Assembly: GCF_013204855.1 (NCBI RefSeq)
Contig: NZ_JABMKZ010000009.1
Coordinates: 1 to 64,000, forward strand
Source: Paenibacillus alba
Lineage (GTDB): Bacteria; Bacillota; Bacilli; Paenibacillales; NBRC-103111
DNA length: 64,000 bases
Reading direction: 5' to 3'
Position numbers and translations under genes: made by a program. Below, piece by piece: positions 35,615-45,600 of the stretch; within the stretch, counting starts at the first letter, position 1, and each line of letters starts with the position of its first letter. The notes under the pieces are model-generated. The model did not search any database, was not told where the DNA came from, and saw only the letters and a list, made by a program, of their open reading frames with translations.

Positions 35615-35656
35615 TTGACAATAGGCAGGTGAGTTGTTAATATTTAATTATTAACA
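35615..35656 (+). promoter_or_regulatory. Promoter and ROK-type operator of the asparaginase operon
   Basis: TTGACA (35615-35620), 17 nt, TAATAT (35638-35643). TGTTAATA-N6-TATTAACA (35635-35656) is a perfect inverted repeat lying over the -10 box. The same layout is found before the ROK regulator gene at 40741. The leader from here to the ATG at 35816 is about 165 nt, A+T-rich, with no clear riboswitch. Confidence 0.82.
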
Positions 35657-35815
35657 TCACTGGAATAAATAAAAAGGAAAACAGATTATTATTCTCATTT
35701 TTACTGGTATTACTCTTTTTTTATTACATTTTTTCGATAATTAATAACATGCATGGATTAATTACCCCGCAACAACATTAGACCAAGAAATTAAACGCAA
35801 AAGAGGGGAAGACGA

Positions 35816-36823
35816 ATGGATCAAACATTAGTTGAAGAGTATCGTGGAGGTGCGTTGGAATGCGTGCATAGCGGGCATATATGCGGAGTCTCCATCTCGG
35901 GTGCAGTTAAGTACGCAGTTGGGGATGTGGAATCAGTAACCTATTTAAGGTCATCCGGCAAACCATTTCAAGCAATTCCTGTCATTAGACACGGCGCGGA
36001 TAGAAAGTTTGGGCTTTCTGATAAAGAAACGGCTATTATGATCGGTTCCCATCGTGCGGAGTCCTTCCATGTTGAAGCTTTGGAATCCATGCTTGCCAAA
36101 ATTGGGGTGGGAGAAGAAGCGCTTGTCTGTCATCCCACGTACCCCTTAAGCGTGCCTGCCTCAGAAGCCATGCTTAGGGCGCAGAAGCCCAAACGTTCGA
36201 TTTATCATAATTGTTCTGGCAAACATCTTGGCATCCTTGCTTTGTGCAAAACAATGGGATATAAGGCGGAAGGCTACTTTGAACCTGAACATCCTGCTCA
36301 AATCGAGATCGTAGACACACTCGCTTACTTATCAGAATGTCCTAGAGAACAGATCCACATAGGTACGGATGGTTGCGGTTTTCCAGTGTTCGCCATTCCT
36401 CTCAAGCATTTGGCGACTGCCTTTCTGAAGCTGGCTTGTCCAGAGGTGATTGAAAATCTTGAGATTCGATCCGCCGTCATCCGAATAACCACTCTTATGA
36501 ACGAGCATTATGAGATGATTGCCGGCTCAGAGCGAATTTGCTCCAGTTTACTTATGGATCCCAATATTGTCGCTAAGGGTGGAGCTAAAGGCGTATACTG
36601 CTTTGGCTTGAAAAAAGAAAAGCTAGGTTTCGCGCTTAAAGTAATGGATGGTTCTGAGGATGAATGGCCCATCATTACGGCATCTATTCTTGAGCAGATT
36701 GGCTATAGCAACCAAGAGACGATTGATCGAATGTATCAACTTACGCCAACGGACATGATTAACGATAATCAGAAAATTATTGGAACGAACAAAGCCATGT
36801 TTACTTTAGAAACTAGATTTTAA
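35816..36823 (+). CDS. Type II asparaginase (Asparaginase_II family)
   Basis: A 335-residue cytoplasmic amidohydrolase of the Asparaginase_II family (Rhizobium-type, unlike E. coli AnsA/B). Typical blocks are YLRSSGKPFQAIP, HRAES, HNCSGKHLGIL and GTDGCGFPVFAIPL. It should release ammonia from L-asparagine or a related amide. AGAGGGGAAG precedes the ATG. It heads an operon with a sugar-type ABC importer and CutC, an unusual pairing that hints at an imported substrate carrying an asparagine or amide group. Confidence 0.88.
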   Translation: MDQTLVEEYRGGALECVHSGHICGVSISGAVKYAVGDVESVTYLRSSGKPFQAIPVIRHGADRKFGLSDKETAIMIGSHRAESFHVEALESMLAKIGVGEEALVCHPTYPLSVPASEAMLRAQKPKRSIYHNCSGKHLGILALCKTMGYKAEGYFEPEHPAQIEIVDTLAYLSECPREQIHIGTDGCGFPVFAIPLKHLATAFLKLACPEVIENLEIRSAVIRITTLMNEHYEMIAGSERICSSLLMDPNIVAKGGAKGVYCFGLKKEKLGFALKVMDGSEDEWPIITASILEQIGYSNQETIDRMYQLTPTDMINDNQKIIGTNKAMFTLETRF

Positions 36824-36853
36824 CATAGATTAAATTATAGGAGGGGTTATAAA

Positions 36854-38203
36854 ATGAAGAAAAAAGCTACGATTCTAGCCTTATGTACCAGTCTTGTACT
36901 TACTTTTGCACTAGCAGGCTGCTCTACGAATAGCGGGCAGAATGAAGCGGCCAAAGCCACTGGAGCCACAGGCGCCAAAGAAACGACAGGCAAGAAAGCG
37001 AAAATCTCGTACCTTGATCCGCTTCCAAGCCAGGAAAGAACTGCGCTTATGCAGGGACTTTTGAAGAAATTTCAAGAGAAAAACCCGAATATCGAAGTTG
37101 AGTATACGTCTGTTCCTTGGGATGACGCGAACAAGAAATGGATGACTATGGGTGCTGCTGGCATTCTTCCTGACGTATTGAGTATTGATGATACTTCCTT
37201 GGTAGCGATGGCTTCAGCTGGTTATATCGAGAACCTGCAGCCCTTTTATGACAAATGGGATCAATTAAATAATTTGACCGAAGCCACGAAGCAAGCGAGA
37301 AACAAATTCAAAGGCAATGTCTATGCGATTCCGGATGGATTCTTGCTGCAGGGCTTATTTATAAGAAGCGATTGGTTCAAAGAACTGAATATGCCTGAGA
37401 CTATCGCGACATGGGATGATTACTTTAATTTAGCACAAAAATTCACAGACTCGGCGAAAAACAGATACGGTATTTCTTTCAGGGGAGGCGCCAATGGCGT
37501 TATTCGCGCAATGGAATATGTGATGGCGGCGGTCCATTCTGACAGTTGGTTTGATAAGGATGGCAAATCGATTTTGTATAAACCTGAAGGCGCTGCGGCC
37601 TTTAAGAAGTTCTATGATGTTTACTTAAACGGAAATGCTCCCAAAGAGTCTGTTAACTGGGGCTTCAATGAGATGGTGCAAGGGTTCTTGAACGGTCAAA
37701 CCGCTATTTTAAATCAAACGCCAGAGGTTATTACGACAGCTCAGAAAAATATGAAAGAAGGCACTTGGAATGTGGTTCCAATGCCCAAAGCAGATGACGG
37801 CAAACGTTATATTTTCTGGGGTTACACAGCGGCATATGCCATGTCCTCCAAATCGCAAAATAAAGACGCTTCTTGGAAGCTAATCGAATTCTTAAGTTCT
37901 CCGGAGAACAATCTGGAGTACAGTATCAAAAATTCTACGATTCCGATTTACAAAGATAATCTGAAGGATCCGTTCTTCAACAAAGGTCCTATTGCAGGGT
38001 ACGCAGGTTCCATGGCGGATTCCAACATTGTGTTTGCAGGCCCGCCAAGCCATTTGACGAAGCTGGGTCAATTCACGGGAACGTTCGCCGTGGAAGAAAC
38101 GCAGAAATATTTGACAAAAGCGCAATCGCTCGAGGATACCGTTAAGCATCTGGCGGATTTCCTAACGAAAGAACAACAGGCTTATATGAAGGAAAATCCT
38201 TAG
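36854..38203 (+). CDS. ABC substrate-binding lipoprotein (family 1)
   Basis: A 449-residue exported lipoprotein of the family 1 sugar-binding class (MalE/UgpB-like). The signal peptide ends at FALAGC (Cys23). The mature part contains ISYLDPLPSQERTALMQGLL, VEYTSVPWDD and the late FTGTFAVEETQKYLTKAQ. AGGAGGGG precedes the ATG. Second gene of the asparaginase operon; two permease genes follow after 79 nt. The ligand is unknown; the fold suits sugars or glycosyl compounds. Confidence 0.9.
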   Translation: MKKKATILALCTSLVLTFALAGCSTNSGQNEAAKATGATGAKETTGKKAKISYLDPLPSQERTALMQGLLKKFQEKNPNIEVEYTSVPWDDANKKWMTMGAAGILPDVLSIDDTSLVAMASAGYIENLQPFYDKWDQLNNLTEATKQARNKFKGNVYAIPDGFLLQGLFIRSDWFKELNMPETIATWDDYFNLAQKFTDSAKNRYGISFRGGANGVIRAMEYVMAAVHSDSWFDKDGKSILYKPEGAAAFKKFYDVYLNGNAPKESVNWGFNEMVQGFLNGQTAILNQTPEVITTAQKNMKEGTWNVVPMPKADDGKRYIFWGYTAAYAMSSKSQNKDASWKLIEFLSSPENNLEYSIKNSTIPIYKDNLKDPFFNKGPIAGYAGSMADSNIVFAGPPSHLTKLGQFTGTFAVEETQKYLTKAQSLEDTVKHLADFLTKEQQAYMKENP

Positions 38204-38282
38204 AAGGAATAAAGACAACCGGGGATGCGGAAAAGTCCTCGGTTGTCTATTCTGAAGTATTGAGAAGGCGGGGAGAGAAAGC

Positions 38283-39176
38283 ATGCTAAAAGCAATTCGA
38301 TGGAAATCATATGAGCCCTATTTATTAATCGCTCCTGCTGTTTTGATTATACTAGCTTTTTTTGCTTATCCGTTACTATCAGGACTTAAGCTTGCTTTTA
38401 TGCATTATGTCTTATTTGAGCCGGGCAATATTCACTTTTCAGGCTTTGAAAATTTCAAATCATTGCTGGAAGACAAGAATCTCCCTCAAATATTAGGGAA
38501 TTCCGTACTTTGGGTCGTCCTAACGGTAGGTTTGCAATTCGTCCTTGGATTCATTTTGGCACTAGCGCTAAATAAACAGTTTAAAGGGAAAAACATCTAC
38601 CAATCTATTGTTTTTTTGCCTTGGGCTGTGTCTGCTTTTTTAATCGGGATGATTTTCAAGTGGTTGTTTAATGAACAGAATGGGCTTATTAACTACTTAT
38701 TGGTGAAATTCGGAATTCTGGAAAAAGGCATCCCCTTTTTGGCTATTCCACATGTCTCTATTTTCCCAGTCATCGCTGCAATGGTATGGTATGGAGTGCC
38801 TTTTTTCGGAATTATGATTCTTGCTGCTCTACAAAACGTTCCTAAAGATATCTATGAATCTGCGGATATCGACGGGGCAGGCCGAATGACCAAACTGTTT
38901 CGAGTTACGATTCCTTATATCAAACCGACGATTATTATTACCTTGCTGCTCCGAGTGATTTGGGTATTCAATTCCGCCGATTTGATCTACATCATGACCA
39001 ATGGGGGGCCAGCGAATACTTCTCATAACTTGCCTTCCTATATATTTAATAAAATCTTCTATACGACTGACTACGGGCAAGCCTCCGCTTTGGGAATTAT
39101 GATGCTGGCGATCCTTATTCTTTATACGTTAATTTTCTTGAAAACGACTAAATATGATGATGCAGGTGATTTCTAA
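38283..39176 (+). CDS. ABC permease, MalF/UgpA type
   Basis: A 297-residue permease with six helices, EAA loop ESADIDGAGRMTKLFRVTIP, and the family phrase NGGPANTSHNLPSYIF after helix 5. It pairs with the MalG-type permease, whose start overlaps its stop codon by one base (TAATG). No ATPase gene is linked, so a shared MsmX-type ATPase is expected. Confidence 0.9.
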   Translation: MLKAIRWKSYEPYLLIAPAVLIILAFFAYPLLSGLKLAFMHYVLFEPGNIHFSGFENFKSLLEDKNLPQILGNSVLWVVLTVGLQFVLGFILALALNKQFKGKNIYQSIVFLPWAVSAFLIGMIFKWLFNEQNGLINYLLVKFGILEKGIPFLAIPHVSIFPVIAAMVWYGVPFFGIMILAALQNVPKDIYESADIDGAGRMTKLFRVTIPYIKPTIIITLLLRVIWVFNSADLIYIMTNGGPANTSHNLPSYIFNKIFYTTDYGQASALGIMMLAILILYTLIFLKTTKYDDAGDF

Positions 39177-40015
39177 TGGTCTCCTATGTTCGTAATGCAA
39201 CCCCGACAGTTTCTCGAGTTATTGCGTTAACATTGTTTCTAATTGGTGCTTTGTTTCCTTTTTATTGGATGTTAGTCACTTCTCTCAAGGATAGACAGGA
39301 AATTTATAGCGGGAAGCTAACGCTGTGGCCGCAAAATCTAACTTTTGCGAACTATATGGATACTTTCCAGAATTCCAGCTTTCCGCACTATTTTATGAAC
39401 AGTTTTATCGTTAGTATGAGCAGTTCAATCCTGGTGTTGTTTGTGTCTATTCTAGGCGGTTATAGTATGGCTAGATATTCATTTCGAGGCAAAAAGGTAT
39501 TTCTTATTTCTTTTTTGGCAACTCAAATGATTCCAGTAATGGTCATTCTAGTCCCGCTTTTCATTTCATTCAGCCAGTTGCACTTGTTAAATAAGCTGCC
39601 TTCGTTGATTATTACTTATACGGCCATGAACATTCCTTTTTGTTTACTGACGATGTCCAGTTTCTTTCAGAGAATTCCTGTATCACTCGAGGAAGCGGCT
39701 CTTATTGACGGGTGCAACAAGTTTCAAACGATGATTCGAATTATTTTGCCCATTATGCGGCCGGGAATTGTTGCTACGCTTGTATTCGCATTTACGGGCG
39801 CGTGGAATGATTTGTTTTTCGGGGTTATGTTTACGAATAGCGAAAGCACCAAAACAGTCCCTGTAGGACTAAGCAGTTTTGTGCAAAAATTTGATATCAA
39901 CTGGGGGCAAATGAGCGCAGCGGGTATTTTATCTTTGATTCCAGTTGTGATTATGTTCGCGTTTGCCCAAAAATACATCGTATCAGGTCTTACTGAGGGT
40001 GCAGTCAAAGGATAA
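39176..40015 (+). CDS. ABC permease, MalG/UgpE type
   Basis: A 279-residue permease with six helices and the EAA loop EEAALIDGCNKFQTMIRIILP; the end QKYIVSGLTEGAVKG is typical of the MalG type. Overlaps the preceding permease by one base and lies 24 nt before cutC. Together with the lipoprotein it forms the import channel of the asparaginase operon. Confidence 0.9.
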   Translation: MVSYVRNATPTVSRVIALTLFLIGALFPFYWMLVTSLKDRQEIYSGKLTLWPQNLTFANYMDTFQNSSFPHYFMNSFIVSMSSSILVLFVSILGGYSMARYSFRGKKVFLISFLATQMIPVMVILVPLFISFSQLHLLNKLPSLIITYTAMNIPFCLLTMSSFFQRIPVSLEEAALIDGCNKFQTMIRIILPIMRPGIVATLVFAFTGAWNDLFFGVMFTNSESTKTVPVGLSSFVQKFDINWGQMSAAGILSLIPVVIMFAFAQKYIVSGLTEGAVKG

Positions 40016-40039
40016 CGACTTCAATGAGGAGGAGAGAGA

Positions 40040-40744
40040 ATGATGTTGCTGGAAGTTATTGCAACTACAGTGAGGGATGCTGTATTGGCTGAACAGAGCG
40101 GTGCAGATCGTATCGAACTGATAACTGGCATTCTAGAGGGTGGGTTAACGCCTAGCTACGGATTAATTGACGAGGTTGTGCACAGCACGACCATTCCTGT
40201 TCAAGTGATGATTCGCCCGCATAGCCAATCTTTTTGCTATGACCAGCGAGATCTGAGCGTGATGATCAAAGATATACAGACAGTGAAACGGATTGGCGCC
40301 TATGGCATTGTACTTGGAGCGCTTACCTCGGAGCGTAGGATTGATCATGAGACGCTGCGCCGATTATTGGATGAGGCCGAAGGGTTATCTGTAACTTTTC
40401 ATCGCGCATTTGACGAAGTAAGCAATCTAGAGAAGGCTCTAGAGGAACTACTGGCTTATAGCCAAATTGACCGTGTGCTCACCTCTGGAGGTAAGCCAAA
40501 TGTGCTTGATGCACAAGAAGAAATAAGACAGCTTGTTAAGCAAACGGCCCCTTCTCACCTGCGGATTTTGGCCGGGAGTGGATTGACGGTAAGTGCAATT
40601 CCCGCTTTCCTTCAAGCAACAGGTGTTAAAGAGATTCATTTCGGCAGAGGGGTACGGATGAATAATAATCCGCTGGATGAGATCGATACGGGAAAAATTA
40701 AAAATATTAAGAATATTCGAATAGTTCGTGATGCAAATGGTTGA
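40040..40744 (+). CDS. cutC: CutC-family protein
   Basis: A 234-residue TIM barrel of the CutC family, with LEVIATTVRDAVLAEQSGADRIEL at the start (abridged here by motif: LEVIATT, GADRIEL), PVQVMIRPH, VTFHRAFDEV and RVLTSGG. CutC was first linked to copper homeostasis, but its enzymatic role is unresolved, and it often sits in sugar operons. GAGGAGG precedes ATG. Being the last gene of an ABC importer operon, it may take part in processing the imported compound. Its stop codon lies within the -35 region of the ROK promoter. Confidence 0.9.
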   Translation: MMLLEVIATTVRDAVLAEQSGADRIELITGILEGGLTPSYGLIDEVVHSTTIPVQVMIRPHSQSFCYDQRDLSVMIKDIQTVKRIGAYGIVLGALTSERRIDHETLRRLLDEAEGLSVTFHRAFDEVSNLEKALEELLAYSQIDRVLTSGGKPNVLDAQEEIRQLVKQTAPSHLRILAGSGLTVSAIPAFLQATGVKEIHFGRGVRMNNNPLDEIDTGKIKNIKNIRIVRDANG

Positions 40745-40783
40745 CTGTGATGTACAGGATTGTTAACATTAAACTTATTAACA
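40741..40783 (+). promoter_or_regulatory. Promoter and ROK-type operator of the regulator gene
   Basis: TTGACT (40741-40746), 17 nt, TAACAT (40764-40769). TGTTAACA-N7-TATTAACA-like arms lie over the -10 box at 40761-40783, and TGGAATAAA follows, as in the 35615 site. Distance from -35 to operator is identical (20 bp) in both. Confidence 0.82.
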
Positions 40784-40814
40784 TGGGTGGAATAAAGAAG
40801 AGGAATCCAAGTCA

Positions 40815-41981
40815 ATGAAAAAAATTGAGAAGCATGACCAAGATGTTATCAGACTGCACAATAAGCAGATGATATTGGAAATTATTAAAAAGCGTCGGCC
40901 TATTTCCCGGGCGGAAATCACCAAAATCACGAAGTTGAGCCCTACATCCGTAGGGCGCATTGTGGGCGAACTATGTGAACAAGGCTTGGTGAGGGAAACC
41001 GCGTTAACCTCGGTTGGAGTTGGGCGCAAGGCCATTATGCTGGATATAGACCCTCAAGCAGTATTTACATTTGGGGTGGACATTGGTAAAAAGGTGATGA
41101 AGTTCGGCGTCATGGAATTCAGCGGCAAGCTGCTCCATGAAGAGCGGGTTGAGCATACCGCTTTGAAGGCAACCCCTGAAGCTACGGCTGCTTTAATCTC
41201 CGAAACGATTAACGTGATTATTGCGAATAAAAAACTCGATAAGTCGAGAATCATCGGCATCGGCATCGGCGTGCCTGGTGTGATCGACCATGATCGGGGA
41301 ATCGTCCAATATTCCTCGACATTAGGTTGGAGAAATATCCCTTTCGCCCAGTTGATCCAGGACAAGCTGCATATTCCTACGGTCATTGACAATGACTTGA
41401 AAGTGAAAATTCTTGCTGAGTATTTACTAGGCTCCGCGCAAGGATCGAGAAAGACAGCATTGATTGAGTTGGGCACCGGAGTCGGCTCCTCTTTGATCAT
41501 CGATGGCGACATTTTTCGCGGGGGTTCAAACAGTGCCGGGGAGTTAGGGCATACAACGCTGGATCCCAATGGCAATATGTGCGAATGCGGCAAAAGAGGC
41601 TGTCTGCAAACGTATATCGACGAGTCGGCTATTCTGCATGAAGCCAACCGAATCAAGGAGACTGCTGATATGCAGCAGTTGTTTGCAGCGGCACAAAACG
41701 AAGAGAATTGGGCTCAGGACATTATTTCCAGAACTTCGCTTTACATTGGCATAACCATTAACAATATCGTCTGCATGTACAATCCCGATGCCGTCATTTT
41801 GTGCGGTGATTTGGTAGAAAATTATAGTGAGATTGTGCCTTTGATCGAAGAACAGTGCGGTCAGGTGGTATGGGAGCCTTTTCGCGACACCTTTAAAATC
41901 CTGACTTCCGAATTGAAGAGCAAGTCGATCGTTGTAGGCGCAGCGATGTTAGTGATGAATAACTACGTAGATAAATCTTGA
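40815..41981 (+). CDS. ROK-family transcriptional repressor
   Basis: A 388-residue NagC/XylR-type regulator. The N-terminal winged helix (about 20-80) contains ISRAEITKITKLSPTSVGRI. The ROK domain shows GIGIGVPGVID, IDNDLKVKILAEYLLG, ELGTGVGSS and the zinc-binding CECGKRGCLQTYI. Repressors of this class leave their operators when a sugar binds the ROK pocket. Twin palindromic operators before this gene and before the asparaginase operon suggest it controls both. It has its own promoter overlapping the end of cutC, and a terminator follows. Confidence 0.92.
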   Translation: MKKIEKHDQDVIRLHNKQMILEIIKKRRPISRAEITKITKLSPTSVGRIVGELCEQGLVRETALTSVGVGRKAIMLDIDPQAVFTFGVDIGKKVMKFGVMEFSGKLLHEERVEHTALKATPEATAALISETINVIIANKKLDKSRIIGIGIGVPGVIDHDRGIVQYSSTLGWRNIPFAQLIQDKLHIPTVIDNDLKVKILAEYLLGSAQGSRKTALIELGTGVGSSLIIDGDIFRGGSNSAGELGHTTLDPNGNMCECGKRGCLQTYIDESAILHEANRIKETADMQQLFAAAQNEENWAQDIISRTSLYIGITINNIVCMYNPDAVILCGDLVENYSEIVPLIEEQCGQVVWEPFRDTFKILTSELKSKSIVVGAAMLVMNNYVDKS

Positions 41982-41985
41982 TAAA

Positions 41986-42023
41986 ATCCGAGCTGCCGAT
42001 TTGCTGGCGGCTCGGATTTTTTT
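41986..42023 (+). terminator. Terminator after the ROK gene
   Basis: ATCCGAGCTGCC pairs with GGCGGCTCGGAT around 8 nt, then a T7 run. Confidence 0.88.
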
Positions 42024-42058
42024 AATATATAAGAGTTTATATGTTTTGGAGTGAGCGC

Positions 42059-42273
42059 GGAGTTACTCCAGCCGCCTTGTGCGAACAGAGAGAACTCCAG
42101 TCCGCTATTCTAGCCAAAAGTATCCATATCGCGGGGGTGAGGGAACTCCAGTCCGCTATTTTGCTGTTTCAAGGCAAATTCAGCGTTTTTCGTGGAAATA
42201 AGACCTTGTAGTTCCGCTAATGCCATAGCATCCCCGCTATTTGCCTATATAGCGTCCTACAGTTCCCTTAACA
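42059..42273. repeat. GGAACT..CCGCTA palindromic repeat element, copy 1
   Basis: Two forward modules (GAACTCCAGTCCGCTATT at 42092 and GGAACTCCAGTCCGCTATTT at 42142) are followed by two inverted ones (about 42208-42270, ending TAGCGTCCTACAGTTCC). The opening ACTCCAGCCGCC at 42065 is a degenerate further module. Forward then inverted order gives mirror symmetry. A related element lies at 63528-63655. Confidence 0.75.
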
Positions 42274-42429
42274 GGTTTTGTCGCTACTAAGAGGCTGATC
42301 TCTCAGGGCGGCGAAGCCGTTTTTCTTTAGCCTTGTCATGAAAAGAATATAAGCGCAAAAAATGTGTAGTTCCTCCAAGCAAAAGAAGCAGAGAACTGCA
42401 AAAAGGGAGACTTTCCATATAAACAGGCG

Positions 42430-42570
42430 GTTGTTATGGTAGGTTCAAGCCGAATCGCGATAGGCTAATATTAGAAAGGAAGTGAGCCATGCATGCTCTT
42501 GCAACCAATCGTCAAAGCTGGAATCCGTGGAAGTACTGGTGGGGAGTCTCAACGAAGCAAGATTAGATAG
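42430..42570 (+). pseudogene. Remnant of an ABC-permease leader and gene start
   Basis: GGTTGTTATGGTAGGTTCAAGC, split here as GGTTGTTATG and TTCAAGCCGAATCGC, then GAAAGGAAG and an ATG (42493) encoding MLLQPIVKAG, match the leader and first codons (MLAQPAVDAP) of the 24032 permease gene. The frame ends after 25 codons at a stop near 42570. I read it as the surviving 5-prime piece of a deleted importer gene; a retained regulatory leader is the alternative. A 25-codon frame from ATG 42489 exists in another phase. Confidence 0.6.
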
Positions 42571-42596
42571 GATAGGTTGCTAGTGTTGGTCAAAAA

Positions 42597-42610
42597 TGAA
42601 AACGCATTCA
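42597..42610. promoter_or_regulatory. cre-like site before the glycosidase gene
   Basis: TGAAAACGCATTCA departs from the CcpA consensus TGWNANCGNTNWCA at one base. It lies 26 bp before the ATG at 42636, suggesting catabolite repression. Confidence 0.55.
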
Positions 42611-42635
42611 ATGATGAGAGGGAGTGAGTTTACTT

Positions 42636-45600
42636 ATGATAAAAAAATGGATGTTAAGCTTGATGCTGATCTCGTTATTGTATACTACACCTATGTTTGG
42701 ACTGCAAGCGCTCGACAACACGAGCGTTTATGCGGCAGAACCGCTGCCAAATACAACGATCGGCAATTTTGAAAGCGAGGAAGAGGTTTGGAATTTCGGT
42801 CTGGGAACTGAGTTTCCGGGAGCTCAAGGCGCGTATGAGCGGGATGCGTCGGCACCGAGATCCGGGACCTTTGCGGGGAAGCTGCACGGCGATTTCAGTG
42901 CGGGCGGCAAATATGTGGCCATCGCTAAAAAGTTTCTGCCCTTGGATATGCAGAAGCTGGAATTTTGGGTTAAGTCGGCTGACGCCTCTGCACTTACGCT
43001 GCGGGTGGTTGATTCGACCGGACAGGTGCATCAGCGGAAGATCGCACTGGCGAGTGCCAATTGGCAGAAGATCGAGATCAGCACCTTCAACATCGGCACG
43101 AACTATCTGCATTTCGGTGGCGCCAATGACGGCAAATGGCACGGTCCCGCTGGTGGAATCTCCTTTTTGCTGGAGAAGTCCAACTTGATCGGCGGCAAAA
43201 CGAGCGGAGACGCTTGGATTGACGATGTGTCGGTAACGGCGCCGCCTCAGGAGACCGTATGGGAGAACGCAATCGGCACCTTCGAGAACGGCTTCGATAT
43301 ATGGACGCTGGCCTCGCAAGGCGGAGCCAAGGGTGAATATATCCGGGATACGGCCGAGGTTAAGTCGGGGGCTTACTCAGGCAAGCTGAGCGGGAATTTC
43401 AGCACCGGCGGGCTGAATGTTTCGCTCGGACGAAGCTTTTCTACGCCTATGGATATGAAGAAACTGGCGTTTTGGGTCAAAACGGCCGATTATACGGTGG
43501 TCCTGCTGCTAGCGAGGGACTCGACCGGGCAGGTGCATCAGCAGAAAATCGCCTTGGCACCTACCGGGGATTGGCAAAAAATCGAAGTGTGGACCTTTAA
43601 CGCCGGCACAAGCTATTTGCATTACAACGGAGCCAACGATGGGGTTTGGCATGGTCCGGCTCAGGGAATCGCGCTCTTGGTGGAGAAGTCAGGGCTGGTC
43701 AGCGGCCGAACAAGTGGGGATATCCGCTTCGACAATGTCGTTGCGACCGGTTCCTTCCCGGATTTGTCCATTCAGCAGTCTCGCATGGGAAATGTTTTTC
43801 TGGCGAATGAGTCCGCCGTTTTTCCTCTTGCAACAAGGGGAGATACGGTAAGCTGGAGCGTATATGATCATTTGGATCATCAAGTATTGGCAGGCAATGA
43901 GGCGGTGCAGGACGGGCAGTTGAATCTGACGATTCCCCTACAGCAGCTTGGTTATTTTAAGCTATCCGTTGCTGCGAAGAAAGAGGGTCAAATGATTCAA
44001 AGCAAGGATATTTCGTTTGCTCGCTTAGCCGCTGATGACCCTACCTTAGCGAACAACTCTCCGTTTGGGGTATCGACGCATCTTGCACGAACAAGTGATG
44101 GATGGACGCCTGAGTTAAGCGCACTGTTGAAACGCGCCGGATCCAAAAATTTCCGTGACGAAATCACATGGGTCGATGTTGAATATGAAAAAGGGAAATA
44201 TCAGAAGCCGCCAGGCCGTGACGCTTTTATGCGGAAAACGCAGCAAGACGGACTGAAGCCGTTCATCACGTTCGATTTCACCAATCCATTTTATGACCAG
44301 GACAGCACCCCTTATTCGGACGAAGGACGTCAGGGGTTTGCCAACTATGGCAAGGCTTTGCTGGATTTGTACGGCAATCAGATGGAATGGGTGGAAGTTT
44401 ATAATGAGTTCAATGGCGGGTTCGGGGATCGAGGGAACGGCCCGGCAGACTCACGGCCAGACTATTATTTTAAGCTGCTGAAGAAGACCTATGAGACGGT
44501 GAAAGCGGCCAGACCAGACGTGACGGTAGTTGGCATGGCATCAAATGTAGATATTAAATGGATGGAGGAAGTATTTAAGCTCGGCGGGCTCCAATACATG
44601 GATGCCGTTTCCATTCACCCGTACAATCGAACGTCAGATGGTATGCTGCAAGCTATTCTTGACGCCAAAAGCTTGATCCGGACGTATAATAACGGTCAAG
44701 ACAAACCGCTTTGGATTACAGAGGTTGGCTGGCCAACCCATATTGGCGCTACGGGCGTAGACGAGAAAACACAAGCTGATTATTTGGTTCGTGCTTATGT
44801 GCAAGCGTTGGGCGCGGGGATCGAGAAAGTATTCTGGTATGATTTGATGAACGATGGCATGCAAGCCGACTATGGCGAAAATAATTTTGGTCTCCTTCGG
44901 CATCAGAATGACCCCAAGGGCCAGTTCACGCCGAAACCCGCTTATGCGGCATACGGTGCGATGACCCGAGAATTGACAGGCGCTGCCTTTGTCCAGCAGG
45001 AAACAGCTGGCATAGGGATAAACAGCTATAGATTTGATAAAAACGGTCAGAAGCTAAGAGTCGTCTGGGCCAATACGCCTGTTCAGGCAGCTATTCAGAC
45101 GGATGTGCCGATTCAAATTACGGATATCATGGGTAATACAGAAACCTTCACGCCGATTAGCGGCAAGGTGTATATGACCCTAACTGCGGAGCCTATATAT
45201 ATTCAAAGCGACATCGACGGCATTGCGCTCGACTCAACATTCGCTGTGCTCGGAGAAGAAGCGGTAACGGGGGAATCCGTCGCACTGACCGTGGAAGCGA
45301 ACAATACCTCTTCATCGCCTATCGCTGTATCATTTGCGGTGGAAGGATCATCCTATCCACTCTACGCGGGAGCCGGTCAGAAGACTTCGCAGCCATTCGC
45401 TCTGTCTGGATTGGGCCAAGAAGGGATTCGCTATGTAACGGGCGATTTGACGGCAAACGGAAGTCGCATCGGAAGACTGAAACATGCTATCCAGACGCTT
45501 CCGTCTTATAGCGCAAGAGTTATTCCTGTCATTACCGATGTGAATACGAAAGCAGAAGCATTGAAGATTCAAATTCGGAATTATTCCAAACAGCAGGGTC

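Noticed and set aside
42489..42566. 25-codon leader peptide rich in tryptophan
   Set aside because: A ribosome site precedes it, but homology to the permease leader explains the sequence in a different frame, and no attenuator follows.
42624..42635. GTG start for the large glycosidase
   Set aside because: It overlaps the GGGAG ribosome site; ATG 42636 gives a normal signal peptide.
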